DNA from: Azohydromonas caseinilytica
Lineage (GTDB): Bacteria; Pseudomonadota; Gammaproteobacteria; Burkholderiales; Burkholderiaceae_C
Reading direction: 5' to 3'
NCBI RefSeq assembly: GCF_012927045.1
Contig: NZ_JABBFW010000018.1
Location: 41,562 to 105,561, forward strand
DNA: 64,000 nt
This document shows positions 21,866 to 30,599 of the stretch, piece by piece (within the stretch, counting starts at the first letter, position 1; every line of letters starts with the position of its first letter). Made by a program: the position numbers and the translations under genes. The notes beneath the pieces are model-generated. The model ran no database searches, was not told where the DNA came from, and was given only the letters and a program-made list of their open reading frames with translations.

Positions 21866-23761
21866 CTACGCAGTGACGGCTGTGCGCAGCAGGCGCTGTA
21901 ATTCGTCGATGCTGACCGGCTTGGTCAGATGCGCCTGGAAACCCGCCTGCGCGGTGCGCCGCCGGTCCGCCTCCTGGCCGTAGCCCGTCATCGCTGCCAC
22001 GAACACCGTCCCGTGCCCGGTCTCACGCAGCCGCTGCAGCACCGAGAAGCCGTCGCCGTCGGGCATGTTGAGGTCCAGCAGCACCACTTGAGGCTGGAAG
22101 CGCCGGGCGGCACCTGTTGCGTCCCGCGCCCCGTACACGGCGTGCGCCTCGTGGCCCAGCAGCTGCAGCAGCGACACCATGGTGTCGGCCGAGTCGCGGT
22201 TGTCGTCCACCACCAGCACGCGGCAGCTCGCGGTCGGGCTGGCGCCTTCAGGCCGCTGGCGGGGCGGTGGCTGGAGCGCGTCGCGCGGCTCCAGCGGCAA
22301 CAGCATGGTGAAAATGCTGCCCTGCCCAGGCCCCTGGCTGGACGCGTACAGCGTTCCGCCATGCAGCTCCACGAGCTTGCGCGCCAGGGACAGTCCGATG
22401 CCCAGCCCGCCTTCGGCGTGCTGCTGCGGCGTGTCTGCCTGCTCGAAGAGCCCGAAGATGCGCTCCAGCGCCTCGGGCGCGATGCCGCACCCGGTGTCCG
22501 TGACCGTGGTCAGGCACGCCAAGCCCTCTACGCGCACGGCCACCCGGATCTCGCCGCCTTCGGGCGTGTAGCGCGAGGCGTTGCCCAGCAGGTTCTGCAG
22601 CGATTGCGCGATGCGGGTGGCATCGGCCCTCATCGTGAGCGCCGCGGCCGGCAGGTCCACTTCCAGCCGCTGGCTGCGTGAGGCCACCACCGGGCGGACG
22701 GCATCGGCGCTGGCACCGACGACGTCGCGGTAGTCGAGCAGCTCGGGCCTGAGCACGATCTTGCCGTTGACGATGCGCGCCACGTCCAGCAGGTCGTCGA
22801 TCAGCCGCGTGAGGTGGCGCAGCTGGCGGTCGATGATCTGGCGCACGCGCACCAGCGGCGCGGGCAGCTCGGGCATGCGCTGCATGATCTCGCTGGCGTT
22901 GCGGATGGGCGCGAGCGGGTTGCGCAGCTCGTGCGCGAGCATGGCCAGGAACTCGTGCATGCGCCGGCTCGAGTGCTCCAGCTCCTGCATGCGGCGCTGC
23001 TCGGTGAGGTCGCGCGTGACCTTGGCGAAGCCGTGCAGCACGCCCGCATCGTCATGCACCGGCGTGATCACGACGTTGGCCCAGAACAGCGTGCCGTCCT
23101 TGCGCACGCGCCAGCCCTCAGCCTCCGCATGGCCGCTGCGCAGTGCGCTCTCCAGCTCGCGCCGGGGCACGTCCGCCTCGATGTCCTGGACGGTGAAGAA
23201 CATCGAGCAGTGCCGCCCGATCACTTCGTCGGCCGCATAGCCCTTGATGGCCCGCGCGCCCGCGTTCCAGGTCAGCACCCTGCCCTCGGGGTCCAGCATG
23301 AAGATGGCGTAGTCCTTGACCGACTGCATCAACAGCCGGAACTGCTCCTCGCTGCGGCGCAGCGTCTCTTCCTGGCGCTTGCGCTCGGTGAGGTCGCGCG
23401 TGACCTTGCCAAAGCCCGTGAGCCGTCCCTGCTCGTCGCGCAGCGCGGTGATGACGACGCTGGCCCAGAAGGTGCTGCCGTCCTTGCGCACGCGCCAGCC
23501 CTCGTCCTCGAAGCGGCCCAGTGCCGCGGCGCGCTCCAGCTCTTCCCGGGGCCAGCCGCGTTCGACGACCTCGCGCGGATAGAAGACCTCGAAGGAGCGG
23601 CCGATGATCTCCGCAGCCTCATAGCCCTTGAGGCGCTGCGCGCCGAGGTTCCAGCTCTGCACGCGTCCGCTCGTGTCGAGCATGAAGATCGCGTAGTCCT
23701 GCACGCTCTCGACGAGCAGCCGGAAGCGGTCGTCCGGCGGGGTGGTAGGGGGAAGAGTCAC
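21866..23761 (-). CDS. PAS-PAS hybrid sensor histidine kinase with C-terminal receiver
   Basis: A signalling kinase, about 631 aa from a GTG at 23761. The frame is open 136 codons further up, but that part is not protein-like. Domains in order: PAS 1 (FRLLVESVQDYAIFMLD), PAS 2 (FRLLMQSVKDYAIFML), HisKA with H-box FLAMLAHELRNPLAP, HATPase_c (N-box LGNASRYTPEGG, G1 DTGCGIAPEALE, G2 GGLGIGLSLARKL), and a REC domain with VLVVDDNRDSAD and phospho-acceptor Asp in VLLDLNMPDGDG. No transmembrane segment is seen, so it is probably cytoplasmic. The two PAS domains are near-duplicates. It has no output domain, so its signal must go to another protein. Confidence 0.88.
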   Translation of the reverse strand: MTLPPTTPPDDRFRLLVESVQDYAIFMLDTSGRVQSWNLGAQRLKGYEAAEIIGRSFEVFYPREVVERGWPREELERAAALGRFEDEGWRVRKDGSTFWASVVITALRDEQGRLTGFGKVTRDLTERKRQEETLRRSEEQFRLLMQSVKDYAIFMLDPEGRVLTWNAGARAIKGYAADEVIGRHCSMFFTVQDIEADVPRRELESALRSGHAEAEGWRVRKDGTLFWANVVITPVHDDAGVLHGFAKVTRDLTEQRRMQELEHSSRRMHEFLAMLAHELRNPLAPIRNASEIMQRMPELPAPLVRVRQIIDRQLRHLTRLIDDLLDVARIVNGKIVLRPELLDYRDVVGASADAVRPVVASRSQRLEVDLPAAALTMRADATRIAQSLQNLLGNASRYTPEGGEIRVAVRVEGLACLTTVTDTGCGIAPEALERIFGLFEQADTPQQHAEGGLGIGLSLARKLVELHGGTLYASSQGPGQGSIFTMLLPLEPRDALQPPPRQRPEGASPTASCRVLVVDDNRDSADTMVSLLQLLGHEAHAVYGARDATGAARRFQPQVVLLDLNMPDGDGFSVLQRLRETGHGTVFVAAMTGYGQEADRRRTAQAGFQAHLTKPVSIDELQRLLRTAVTA

Positions 23762-24105
23762 GGGGCAAAGAGGTGGGGTACCGGTGGGCTGGCATGTGGA
23801 GCACCGCACATGGCGTGCGTACGTCAGCCATGTTCGCCGCCCCAGGTTGTGGGCAGCAGCGCGGCGCTGGATGAAGCCGCCAGGGCACCCCGGATGGTCG
23901 TCGATTGCCACCGGCGCTGCTTCCTGGACTTTCTGCGAGTCTGCGTTGGTCTGCCAGGCCGCCCCTGACCCCAAGGTGCTTCGAATTCCGACCGGCAGCA
24001 ATTGGCAGCCCCAGGACCGGCACAGCCGGACCGGGAAGATCACGGGCCGCCCCAGGAGTTGCCTGGCCGGCACTGGGCAGCCAGGTGCGGCTGGGCTCCC
24101 GCGCG
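23762..24105. other. Stretch between two sensor kinases
   Basis: About 340 bp with no supportable gene. The hybrid-kinase frame stays open across it, so an upstream start cannot be fully excluded, but the translation is Pro/Arg/Cys-rich and lacks any domain. It probably contains the promoter of the minus-strand hybrid kinase. Confidence 0.4.
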
Positions 24106-25239
24106 TCATGTCGTTCGATCCGGACCGAGGCGATGTCGATGTGACGGCAATCGCAAGCTGAACTCGCATCCCTTGCCAGGCCCGTCGCTGCGCACCTCCA
24201 CCGCACCCCCGTGCAGTTCAGCGATCTGCTTCACCAGGGCCAGGCCGATGCCCATGCCGCTCGGGGCCAGGCTTTCGGCGGACGGCGCCCGCGTGAACAG
24301 CTCGAAGATGTGGGGCAGCGTCTCAGGCGCCAGGCCGATTCCCGTGTCCGAAACCCGGATCACGGCATGGTCGACCTCGACCGTGCCCTTGAGCCAGACC
24401 TGCCCGCCTGCGGGCGTGTAGCGCAGTGCGTTGCTCAGCAGGTTCATCACCGCCTGCTGGAGCCGCCCGCGGTCCAACTCCAGCAGGATGGGTGTGGGTG
24501 GCAGGAGAACGGTCAACGTCAACTGGCGGCCCTGGAACTCTGAGCTCATGCCGCTGGCCAGTTCGCGCAGCAGGGCAGCGAGGTCAGTCTGCTCCCGGTG
24601 CAGGCTCATCTTGTGGCTGGAAACCCTGCCCGCATCACTGAGGTCGTCCACCAGGCGCCGCAGTGCATCGAGCTGCCGCTCGATGATGCCCAGCGGCAGC
24701 TCGATGTTCTGGGCGCCGGGAGTCAGCCGGATCAGTTGCACGGCGTTGGACAGCGGCGCCAGCGGGTTGCGCAACTCGTGCGCCAGCGTCGTGACCGCGA
24801 CTTCCTTGTAGGCCTTGGTGTTGGCCTGCTCGCGAAGGCGGTTCTCCAGCGCTTCGAGGTAGCTGCGCTTGTCGGTGCGATCCAGCAGCATCTTCACGAA
24901 ACCCATGGGCTGCCCGTGCTCGTCGCGCACCGCAACGGCAGAGCCGATCACATAGACCCGCGAGCCGTCCCGGCGCACATGCCAGCGGTCGTCCTCCGAG
25001 CGCGGACTGTGCAGGGCCTCCTGCAGTTCCAGCTCGGGCAAGCCACGCTGGCGATCCTCTTCCGTGAAGAGAACGGCGCCAGGCTGGCCAACCGCCTGTG
25101 CAGCGCTGTAGCCGAAGAGGCGCTCGCAGGCTCCCAGCCATTGCTGGATCCGGCCGTCGAGCCCGATGACGATGACGGCGTGGTCGGCGTTCTGGTGGAG
25201 CCACCGGTCGAGCACTCGCGCGTTTTCAGTGGGGGCCAT
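24106..25239 (-). CDS. PAS-domain sensor histidine kinase
   Basis: A 377-aa cytoplasmic-type kinase. The ATG at 25239 has AAGGAG at ideal spacing (minus strand, 25249-25254), which decides the start over the upstream one at 25293. It contains one PAS domain (VIVIGLDGRIQQWLGACERL, residues 20-130), HisKA with TLAHELRNPLAPLSNA, and HATPase_c with LLSNALRYTPAGG, DTGIGLAPETLP and GMGIGLALVKQI. It has no receiver domain, so a separate response regulator is needed and none is adjacent. It is divergent from the MEDS/hybrid-kinase pair across a 197-bp promoter region. Confidence 0.88.
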   Translation of the reverse strand: MAPTENARVLDRWLHQNADHAVIVIGLDGRIQQWLGACERLFGYSAAQAVGQPGAVLFTEEDRQRGLPELELQEALHSPRSEDDRWHVRRDGSRVYVIGSAVAVRDEHGQPMGFVKMLLDRTDKRSYLEALENRLREQANTKAYKEVAVTTLAHELRNPLAPLSNAVQLIRLTPGAQNIELPLGIIERQLDALRRLVDDLSDAGRVSSHKMSLHREQTDLAALLRELASGMSSEFQGRQLTLTVLLPPTPILLELDRGRLQQAVMNLLSNALRYTPAGGQVWLKGTVEVDHAVIRVSDTGIGLAPETLPHIFELFTRAPSAESLAPSGMGIGLALVKQIAELHGGAVEVRSDGPGKGCEFSLRLPSHRHRLGPDRTT

Positions 25240-25436
25240 TGCTTGTCGCTCCTTGGCTGTGGAGAGGGCAAGCCACATGCGAAGAAGCGGCAAGCCGCCT
25301 GCAGTCCTGCGCGGCGTCCTCGGTGAGCCGTTCGGCCCGGCAGCAGCCTGTCTGGATCAGCGACCTGTACAGCACTGCCCCTATCCGAGCCTGGGCGCTC
25401 ACCTTGCGGCAAACTGCTGCCTTTCGAAGGGTTGCC

Positions 25437-26078
25437 GTGAGTGATCAACTCTCCATTGCCGGAACGGCATTGGAATACTTCCATGTCTGCGCGTTCTTCA
25501 ACAGCCGCGACGAGGAGTACGACGTGCTCGCGCCCTTCTTTGCAGAAGGGGTGCAGCAGGGCGAGAAGAACGTCCACATCGTCGACCCCTGCCTGATGGA
25601 CGAACACCGTGCGCGGCTGTCGGCTGCTGGAATCGATACCTCCCAGTGCGAGGCCTGCGGGCTGCTTGAAATCCTGCCCTGGCGCAAGGCCTACCTGGAC
25701 GAGCAGGGCGTCTTCGACAAGGACCGCATGCTGGCCACGCTGGATGCGATGACCACTTCGGTTCCCGACGGGACTTTCAAGCGGTTGCGGATCATGGGCA
25801 ACATGGCCTGGGCGCTTCACGGCGCCGCCGCCTCGCCCGAGAAGCTCATCGAGTACGAAGCCGAGGTCAATGACGTGCTGTCGCGCAACCGTCAGCCGGC
25901 CGTGTGTGTGTACGACGTGGCCAAGCTCAGCGGCGCGATGATGATGGACCTGCTTCGCACCCATCCGTTGACGATCATCGGCGGCGTCGTGCAGGAGAAC
26001 CCGTTCTACACCCCTCCCGCCCAGATGCTGCGGGAACTGCGCGCCCGTGAGCAATCCGCCCCATCCGCTGCCGCCTGA
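25437..26078 (+). CDS. MEDS-domain (DcmR-type sensory) protein
   Basis: A 213-aa protein starting with GTG at 25437 after an AAGGG Shine-Dalgarno. The whole protein is a MEDS domain (methanogen/methylotroph DcmR sensory domain): FHVCAFFNSRDEEYDVLAPF, EKNVHIVDPCLMDEHRARL, YLDEQGVFDKDRMLATLDAM and CVYDVAKLSGAMMMDLLRTHP. In known examples MEDS acts as a ligand-sensing or RecA/KaiC-like regulatory module beside histidine kinases or in DcmR. Its 3' end overlaps the next kinase gene by 32 bp, so they are translated together. The ligand is unknown. Confidence 0.8.
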   Translation: MSDQLSIAGTALEYFHVCAFFNSRDEEYDVLAPFFAEGVQQGEKNVHIVDPCLMDEHRARLSAAGIDTSQCEACGLLEILPWRKAYLDEQGVFDKDRMLATLDAMTTSVPDGTFKRLRIMGNMAWALHGAAASPEKLIEYEAEVNDVLSRNRQPAVCVYDVAKLSGAMMMDLLRTHPLTIIGGVVQENPFYTPPAQMLRELRAREQSAPSAAA

Positions 26079-27762
26079 AGGCGGGCGGCAGCACGGCCGG
26101 TCGGACGTTCCTGAGCATCGTGGCGGACCTGCACCGTCCCAGGAGGTGCTGCGCGACCTGATGGGCCTGCTGGCCCTGCCGGCGCTGTGGGCGGGCAGGG
26201 ACGGCGAAACGATCCTGGAGCTCATGACCCAGGCGGTCGAGCGCATCGTGCCGCTGACGGTGTCCTGCGTGCAGGTTCCCATCCTGCCGTCGCAGCTGCC
26301 CACGAGAGTGCTGCGGGTCAACGGGCGCACCCTGGACGATGCACAGACCCTCGCGTGGGAGCCTTTCGTGCAGGCCTGCAACGGCATGGCGCACCACACG
26401 GACAAGTCGATGCTGCAGGACACCCCGCTGGGTCCGCTGCGCGTGATCCGGTTGTACCTGGGCTCGGGGTCGCGCGGCGGCAGCATCTGGTTCGCCTCGC
26501 GTGACGAGGGTTTCCCGTCGCTGGCCCACGGTGCCGTCCTGCGCGCCGCGGTGTCGCTGGCCACGACCGGGTTGCACACCGCGCGGCTGAACCACGAGCG
26601 CGAGCAGGCCAGCCGCGCCAAGGACGAGTTCCTGGCCATGCTCGGACACGAGCTTAGGAACCCGCTGGCGCCCATCGTCACGGCCTTGCAGCTGATGCGG
26701 CGGCGCAGCGATCAGCCGCCCTCGCGGGAACAGGAAATCATCGAGCGCCAGGTCAGCCACCTGACGCGCCTGGTTGACGATCTCATGGACGTCACCCGCA
26801 TCACGCGTGGGCGGGTGGAATTGCAGCCGCAAGCGGTGGAGATGCAAGCCGTCCTGGCCGAGGCCTTCGAGAGCGTGAGCCCGTTGATAGAACAGCGCCG
26901 GCACCAGCTGGCACTGGAAGCCCCGCAGACGCCGGCCAGGGTCATGGGCGACCCTGCGCGGTTGCGGCAGGTGTTCGTCAACCTCCTCACCAACGCCGCC
27001 AAGTACACCGATGCCGGCGGCCAGATCGGGGTTCGGCTGACCTGCAGCTCGCACGCCGTGGAGGTCGCCATCCAGGACAACGGCATCGGGATCGAGCCGA
27101 AGCTGCTGCCGCTCGTGTTCAACCTGTTCGAGCAGGGCACCACCACCATCGAGCGTTCGCGCGGTGGTCTGGGGATCGGGCTGGCCATCGTCAGGAATCT
27201 CGTGGACCTGCACCATGGCTCGGTGACGGTTCGCAGCGATGGAACCGGTTGCGGATCGACCTTCACCGTGAGACTGCCGCTGCACGAGGACGTCGCGCCG
27301 CCGCTGCCGGCAGACAGCCCGGTCATAGAGGCAGCGCGAAGCGGTCGCAGGCTGCGCCTGATGCTTGTCGATGACAACGCCGATGCCGTGCAGCTGATGC
27401 ACGATGCACTGGTCGCGCACGGCTTCGAAGTGGTCACCGCACCGGACCCGGTTGAGGCATTGAAGTTGTCTGCCGGCTTCGACCCCGACGTGGCCATACT
27501 CGACATCGGCTTGCCGGTGATGGACGGCTACGAGCTCGCGCACAAGCTGCGTCAAGTCAGCGGGGTCAGCGACAAGCCCAGGCTCATTGCCCTGACGGGA
27601 TACGGTCAGCCCAAGGATCGTGCGCGGGCAACTGCTGCCGGGTTCCAAACCCACTTCGTGAAACCTGTCCATACGGCCGCGTTGGTTGCCGCCATCGAGG
27701 CGCTGTGTCCTCCCAGGCAGCCTCCAGCCCCCACGGGCGCCCGCCGACGCGAGCTGCCGTGA
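26047..27762 (+). CDS. Hybrid sensor histidine kinase with receiver domain, coupled to MEDS protein
   Basis: A 571-aa protein with a GTG start at 26047 inside the end of the MEDS gene. The N-terminal 180 residues are a probable GAF-like or unknown sensory region with no clear motif. Then HisKA with FLAMLGHELRNPLAPIVTA, HATPase_c with LLTNAAKYTDAGGQ, DNGIGIEPKLLP and GGLGIGLAIVRNL, and a REC domain with LMLVDDNADAVQL and Asp in VAILDIGLPVMDG. No membrane span. The overlap and shared strand with the MEDS gene suggest that MEDS supplies the sensing and this protein the phosphotransfer. Confidence 0.88.
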   Translation: MSNPPHPLPPEGGRQHGRSDVPEHRGGPAPSQEVLRDLMGLLALPALWAGRDGETILELMTQAVERIVPLTVSCVQVPILPSQLPTRVLRVNGRTLDDAQTLAWEPFVQACNGMAHHTDKSMLQDTPLGPLRVIRLYLGSGSRGGSIWFASRDEGFPSLAHGAVLRAAVSLATTGLHTARLNHEREQASRAKDEFLAMLGHELRNPLAPIVTALQLMRRRSDQPPSREQEIIERQVSHLTRLVDDLMDVTRITRGRVELQPQAVEMQAVLAEAFESVSPLIEQRRHQLALEAPQTPARVMGDPARLRQVFVNLLTNAAKYTDAGGQIGVRLTCSSHAVEVAIQDNGIGIEPKLLPLVFNLFEQGTTTIERSRGGLGIGLAIVRNLVDLHHGSVTVRSDGTGCGSTFTVRLPLHEDVAPPLPADSPVIEAARSGRRLRLMLVDDNADAVQLMHDALVAHGFEVVTAPDPVEALKLSAGFDPDVAILDIGLPVMDGYELAHKLRQVSGVSDKPRLIALTGYGQPKDRARATAAGFQTHFVKPVHTAALVAAIEALCPPRQPPAPTGARRRELP

Positions 27763-28135
27763 TCGACCCTGGCGGGTGTTGCCGACCGCTGCGCGCAGCC
27801 TCGAGACCGCCAGCAATCAAAGAGGGCCCGACCTTGCTTGCCTGCAATCGTTGGTACTGTGTCCCAATATTGGTAGCGCACCGAACGGCCAGAAAAGGCC
27901 CGCAGGCACCGGGCCAAACGCACCGGACCCGAAGGTGGTATATTGATTCATTGGCGCTTGCAGCAGATGACCTTGCCAAAGATCATTTCCGAAGCCAGCG
28001 CCAAGATCACGAGTTGATCTCCTTCCTTCCCCAGGGCTACTGATTGCTTGCAGCGATCTCGATGTTCTGGATGCCCCTGGCTCGCAGCGAATACCCCTGC
28101 CAGCCCTGCGCCCGGACCGAGTTCATCCGCCGCCT
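27763..28135. other. Intergenic stretch between the kinase locus and the RNA-chaperone cluster
   Basis: About 370 bp, AT-richer than the flanks, with no supportable gene. It probably carries a promoter for the following small-protein/infA/csp genes. I could not place one with confidence. Confidence 0.4.
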
Positions 28136-28483
28136 GTGCGTGCGCCTCGCACGCCACTTCAGTCAGACCCGGCCAGCCCCGACCAAGGGCCGCGCCGCAG
28201 AAAGCACTCCATCGATACATCCATTCGGGTAGGCAAGTACCTTGTCTCCCCTCTGACCCGAGCTCTCGGGCAGGACCGCTACGCCGCCTCCGTCTCCATT
28301 CGCAGCGGACGCGGCAGCGCTACCCACGACTGCGTCCTGCGCTTCACGCCGGAATTCGACTCCGGCGAAGCCGCGCTGCACTACGCCACCGCTCAAGGAC
28401 TGGACTGGATCGGCCGCACCGCTGCCGACCAAGCCCCGGCATGCCCTGCCCCCGTTTCCCATCTCTCGCATACTTCGGAGTGA
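28136..28483 (+). CDS. Conserved small protein of the infA/csp locus
   Basis: A frame of up to 115 aa. The last 70 residues look real ([20 protein letters not shown], then [20 protein letters not shown] and GLDWIG) and resemble small proteins of unknown function common beside cold-shock genes in Burkholderiales. The start is uncertain: GTG at 28136 is the only in-frame start upstream, and the first 40 residues are not convincing. It ends 5 bp before infA. Confidence 0.5.
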   Translation: MRAPRTPLQSDPASPDQGPRRRKHSIDTSIRVGKYLVSPLTRALGQDRYAASVSIRSGRGSATHDCVLRFTPEFDSGEAALHYATAQGLDWIGRTAADQAPACPAPVSHLSHTSE

Positions 28484-28487
28484 CCCC

Positions 28488-28748
28488 ATGGCCAAGGAAG
28501 AACTGATCGAAATGCAGGGCGTGGTCGGCGAGCTCCTCCCGGACTCGCGCTTTCGCGTGAAGCTGGAAAACGGCCATGAGTTGGTGGCCTACACCGCCGG
28601 GCGCATGAAGAAGCACCACATCCGCATCCTGGCCGGCGACAACGTCTCGCTGGAGCTCTCGCCCTACGACCTCAGCAAGGGGCGCATCACGTTCCGGCAT
28701 CTGGAGCGGCGGGGGCCTTCTGCGTCGGCCCAACAGCGCAGGCGTTGA
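28488..28748 (+). CDS. infA: Translation initiation factor IF-1 (second-type infA)
   Basis: An 86-aa S1/OB-fold protein: [62 protein letters not shown]-1 binds the 30S A site and helps IF-2 and IF-3. Burkholderiales usually have one infA in the ribosomal-protein cluster and this second copy beside csp genes. It has a longer, basic C-terminal tail than E. coli IF-1 (72 aa), which may alter RNA binding. Confidence 0.92.
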   Translation: MAKEELIEMQGVVGELLPDSRFRVKLENGHELVAYTAGRMKKHHIRILAGDNVSLELSPYDLSKGRITFRHLERRGPSASAQQRRR

Positions 28749-28870
28749 TGACCCCGCGCACCGCAATACCTCACGACTTCGGCTTCCTTGGCAGGAAGCT
28801 GGTCCAACGCACCAGCCTGAGCTGGAGCATTCCCACTTTTCCCACCACCGTCACGACAAGGAACGACGAC

Positions 28871-29080
28871 ATGACCACCGAAACCGGCACCGTCAAATGG
28901 TTCAACGAAACCAAGGGCTTTGGCTTCATCACGCCTGACAACGGCGGCAAGGACCTGTTTGCCCACGTCAGCGAAATCCAGGGCAGCGGCTTCAAGACCC
29001 TGGCCGAAAACCAGCGCGTGGAATTCCAGGTCACGCAAGGCAAGAAGGGGCCTCAGGCTTCCACCATCCGGGCGCTGTAA
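28871..29080 (+). CDS. Cold-shock protein, CspA family (copy 1)
   Basis: A 69-aa single cold-shock domain, [16 protein letters not shown] (RNP1) and DLFAHVSEI (RNP2). It is an RNA chaperone that melts secondary structure. The ATG at 28871 follows AAGGAA and gives the usual length. The frame is open upstream, which does not fit the family. Confidence 0.93.
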   Translation: MTTETGTVKWFNETKGFGFITPDNGGKDLFAHVSEIQGSGFKTLAENQRVEFQVTQGKKGPQASTIRAL

Positions 29081-29124
29081 TTCAGCACCGGCGTCCCCCA
29101 ATCCGCTTCGACAAGGTTGACAAC

Positions 29125-29334
29125 ATGACTACCCAGACCGGCACCGTCAAATGGTTTGACGAACCCAAGGGCTTCGGTTTCATCAAGCCCGACAACGGTG
29201 GCAGCGACTTGTTTGCCCACTTCAGCGAGATCACGGGCGGTGGCTTCAAGACGCTTGCCGAAAACCAGCGCGTGGAGTTCGAAATCACGCAGGGCAGGAA
29301 GGGGCCGCAGGCTTCCAGCATTCGGCCGTTGTGA
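29125..29334 (+). CDS. Cold-shock protein, CspA family (copy 2)
   Basis: A 69-aa cold-shock domain, [20 protein letters not shown] and DLFAHFSEI, highly similar to copy 1 and only 44 bp behind it, so a tandem duplication. Differences cluster in the first loop (NET/DEP) and in HVS/HFS, next to the nucleic-acid face. It is probably cotranscribed with copy 1. Confidence 0.93.
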   Translation: MTTQTGTVKWFDEPKGFGFIKPDNGGSDLFAHFSEITGGGFKTLAENQRVEFEITQGRKGPQASSIRPL

Positions 29335-29410
29335 TCAGCATGGATGCGTCACGCTGTGCCTCTGGGCGCTGCGACGCCTCCCCGGACTTGCATCCCGGCA
29401 AAGGCACGCG

Positions 29411-29641
29411 ATGACGAAGAAACCTGAGGAAGCGGCGACATCGGTGGTCCAGGACGACGGCCTGCGCTACAAGCGCAAGTCGCAGGGATCGCCCTACAGT
29501 GCAGGAACCACCGCGGGCATGCATCTCGCAAGCATGTCCTGCTTCAAGTGCGGCATGCACCGTCCCCGCTCCGAACTGCAGTCCAAGCGGTTTTTGGGGA
29601 AGAACCAGCTGGTCTGCGCTGGTGGCTGCAAGGCGCGCTGA
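29411..29641 (+). CDS. Small cysteine-motif protein downstream of csp genes
   Basis: A 76-aa basic protein with an ATG at 29411 after AAAGG. The C-terminal half has SCFKCGMHRPRSEL and later VCAGGCKAR, a CxxC...CxxxC pattern that could bind zinc as a small ribbon. I know similar unnamed proteins in Burkholderiales next to cspA, but no function. A nucleic-acid role is plausible from the context, basic charge and Cys pattern. Confidence 0.65.
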   Translation: MTKKPEEAATSVVQDDGLRYKRKSQGSPYSAGTTAGMHLASMSCFKCGMHRPRSELQSKRFLGKNQLVCAGGCKAR

Positions 29642-29781
29642 CGCAGCAACGCGGCATTCTCATAGTCCTGTACGGCGCGCCGTCACCCGTTGCCCCGATG
29701 CCGTGCCGCAATGGGGCCCGGTGGGCTCACAGTCATGTTGGGCAGCCAGGCACCGGCTTGGCGGTTCCTGGCTGGCTCTCC

Positions 29782-30273
29782 TTACCGCGCGTCCTTGCTG
29801 ATGCTGAACAGCGGCAACAGCTGGCCAATCCGTACCGGTGCGCCTTCGCTGTCGAGCTCGACGTAGCCAGACACTCCCAGCGACTGCTCGCTGCTGCTCA
29901 CGGAAATCGACAGCATGGGATTTGACGGCCCAGGCTCATCCGTTTCGTCGGCGCTGCACACCACCATCGATTGCTGCGCCAGATACATGCTGACGGTGAT
30001 GACCTCAACGCCTGCACCGGCAGCGGCCGTTGCGTCGGCGTCAAACTTGTCCTTGGCCTCCAGAACATCGTCTTTGGGTGGCTCGATATCGAGCAGGGGG
30101 CGTTCTGTACCGCGCTCCAACTCGGTGGCCTGAAAGGCAACCCAGCGGCCTGGAAAGTCGGAAAACCGGATGCCAGAGCTGCTGTAGCTGTTGGCGAAGC
30201 GGGTGAAGATGGCAGTCAGCGACTCGGGCAGCTGCAGCGGTTGGTTCATATGCATGTGCGTGTAATGTGCCAT
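29782..30273 (-). CDS. Hypothetical protein
   Basis: A frame of 163 aa (or 155 from the second Met at 30249). It is acidic, Ser-rich, with no signal peptide or membrane span and no motif I recognise. Segments such as RFSDFPGRWVAFQA and VEVITVSMYLAQQSMVV alternate like beta strands. Composition is less GC-driven than the shadows around it, which supports a real gene. Confidence 0.55.
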   Translation of the reverse strand: MAHYTHMHMNQPLQLPESLTAIFTRFANSYSSSGIRFSDFPGRWVAFQATELERGTERPLLDIEPPKDDVLEAKDKFDADATAAAGAGVEVITVSMYLAQQSMVVCSADETDEPGPSNPMLSISVSSSEQSLGVSGYVELDSEGAPVRIGQLLPLFSISKDAR

Positions 30274-30599
30274 GCCACGGGCGTTTGGCAGGCAGCAGGG
30301 ATTTCATGCGTTGATTAAATTGACAATGCAACCTTTTTACTGCGGCGTGTGTATGGTCAAGCACATCAGTCGCTGCCACCCATGCGAGTCGCGTGCGTCA
30401 AGCCATGCCGGGGCGCTGTCGGCACCGGTCGCGTTGCAGCGACCGTACCAAAAGTGACGTTGCTGGGCTTGCCTTCTGGCCCCCGCCCGCGCCAATCAAT
30501 GCGTCTTGCGCGCCGTGATGCCCGGCAGTGGCCCCTCACGGAAATTCCATGTATTGAAGCGGCAGCTCCCTTTGGCACCTTCTTCAGGAAAGCACGCCC
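30274..30599. other. Intergenic stretch, AT-richer
   Basis: About 325 bp with no gene I can support. It has a short AT-rich core near 30300-30350, a likely promoter region for the flanking divergent genes. No repeat seen. Confidence 0.35.

Noticed and set aside
21866..27762. A phage-defence system built on the kinases
   Set aside because: No nuclease, reverse transcriptase, cyclase or other effector is present. All domains are standard two-component signalling plus MEDS.
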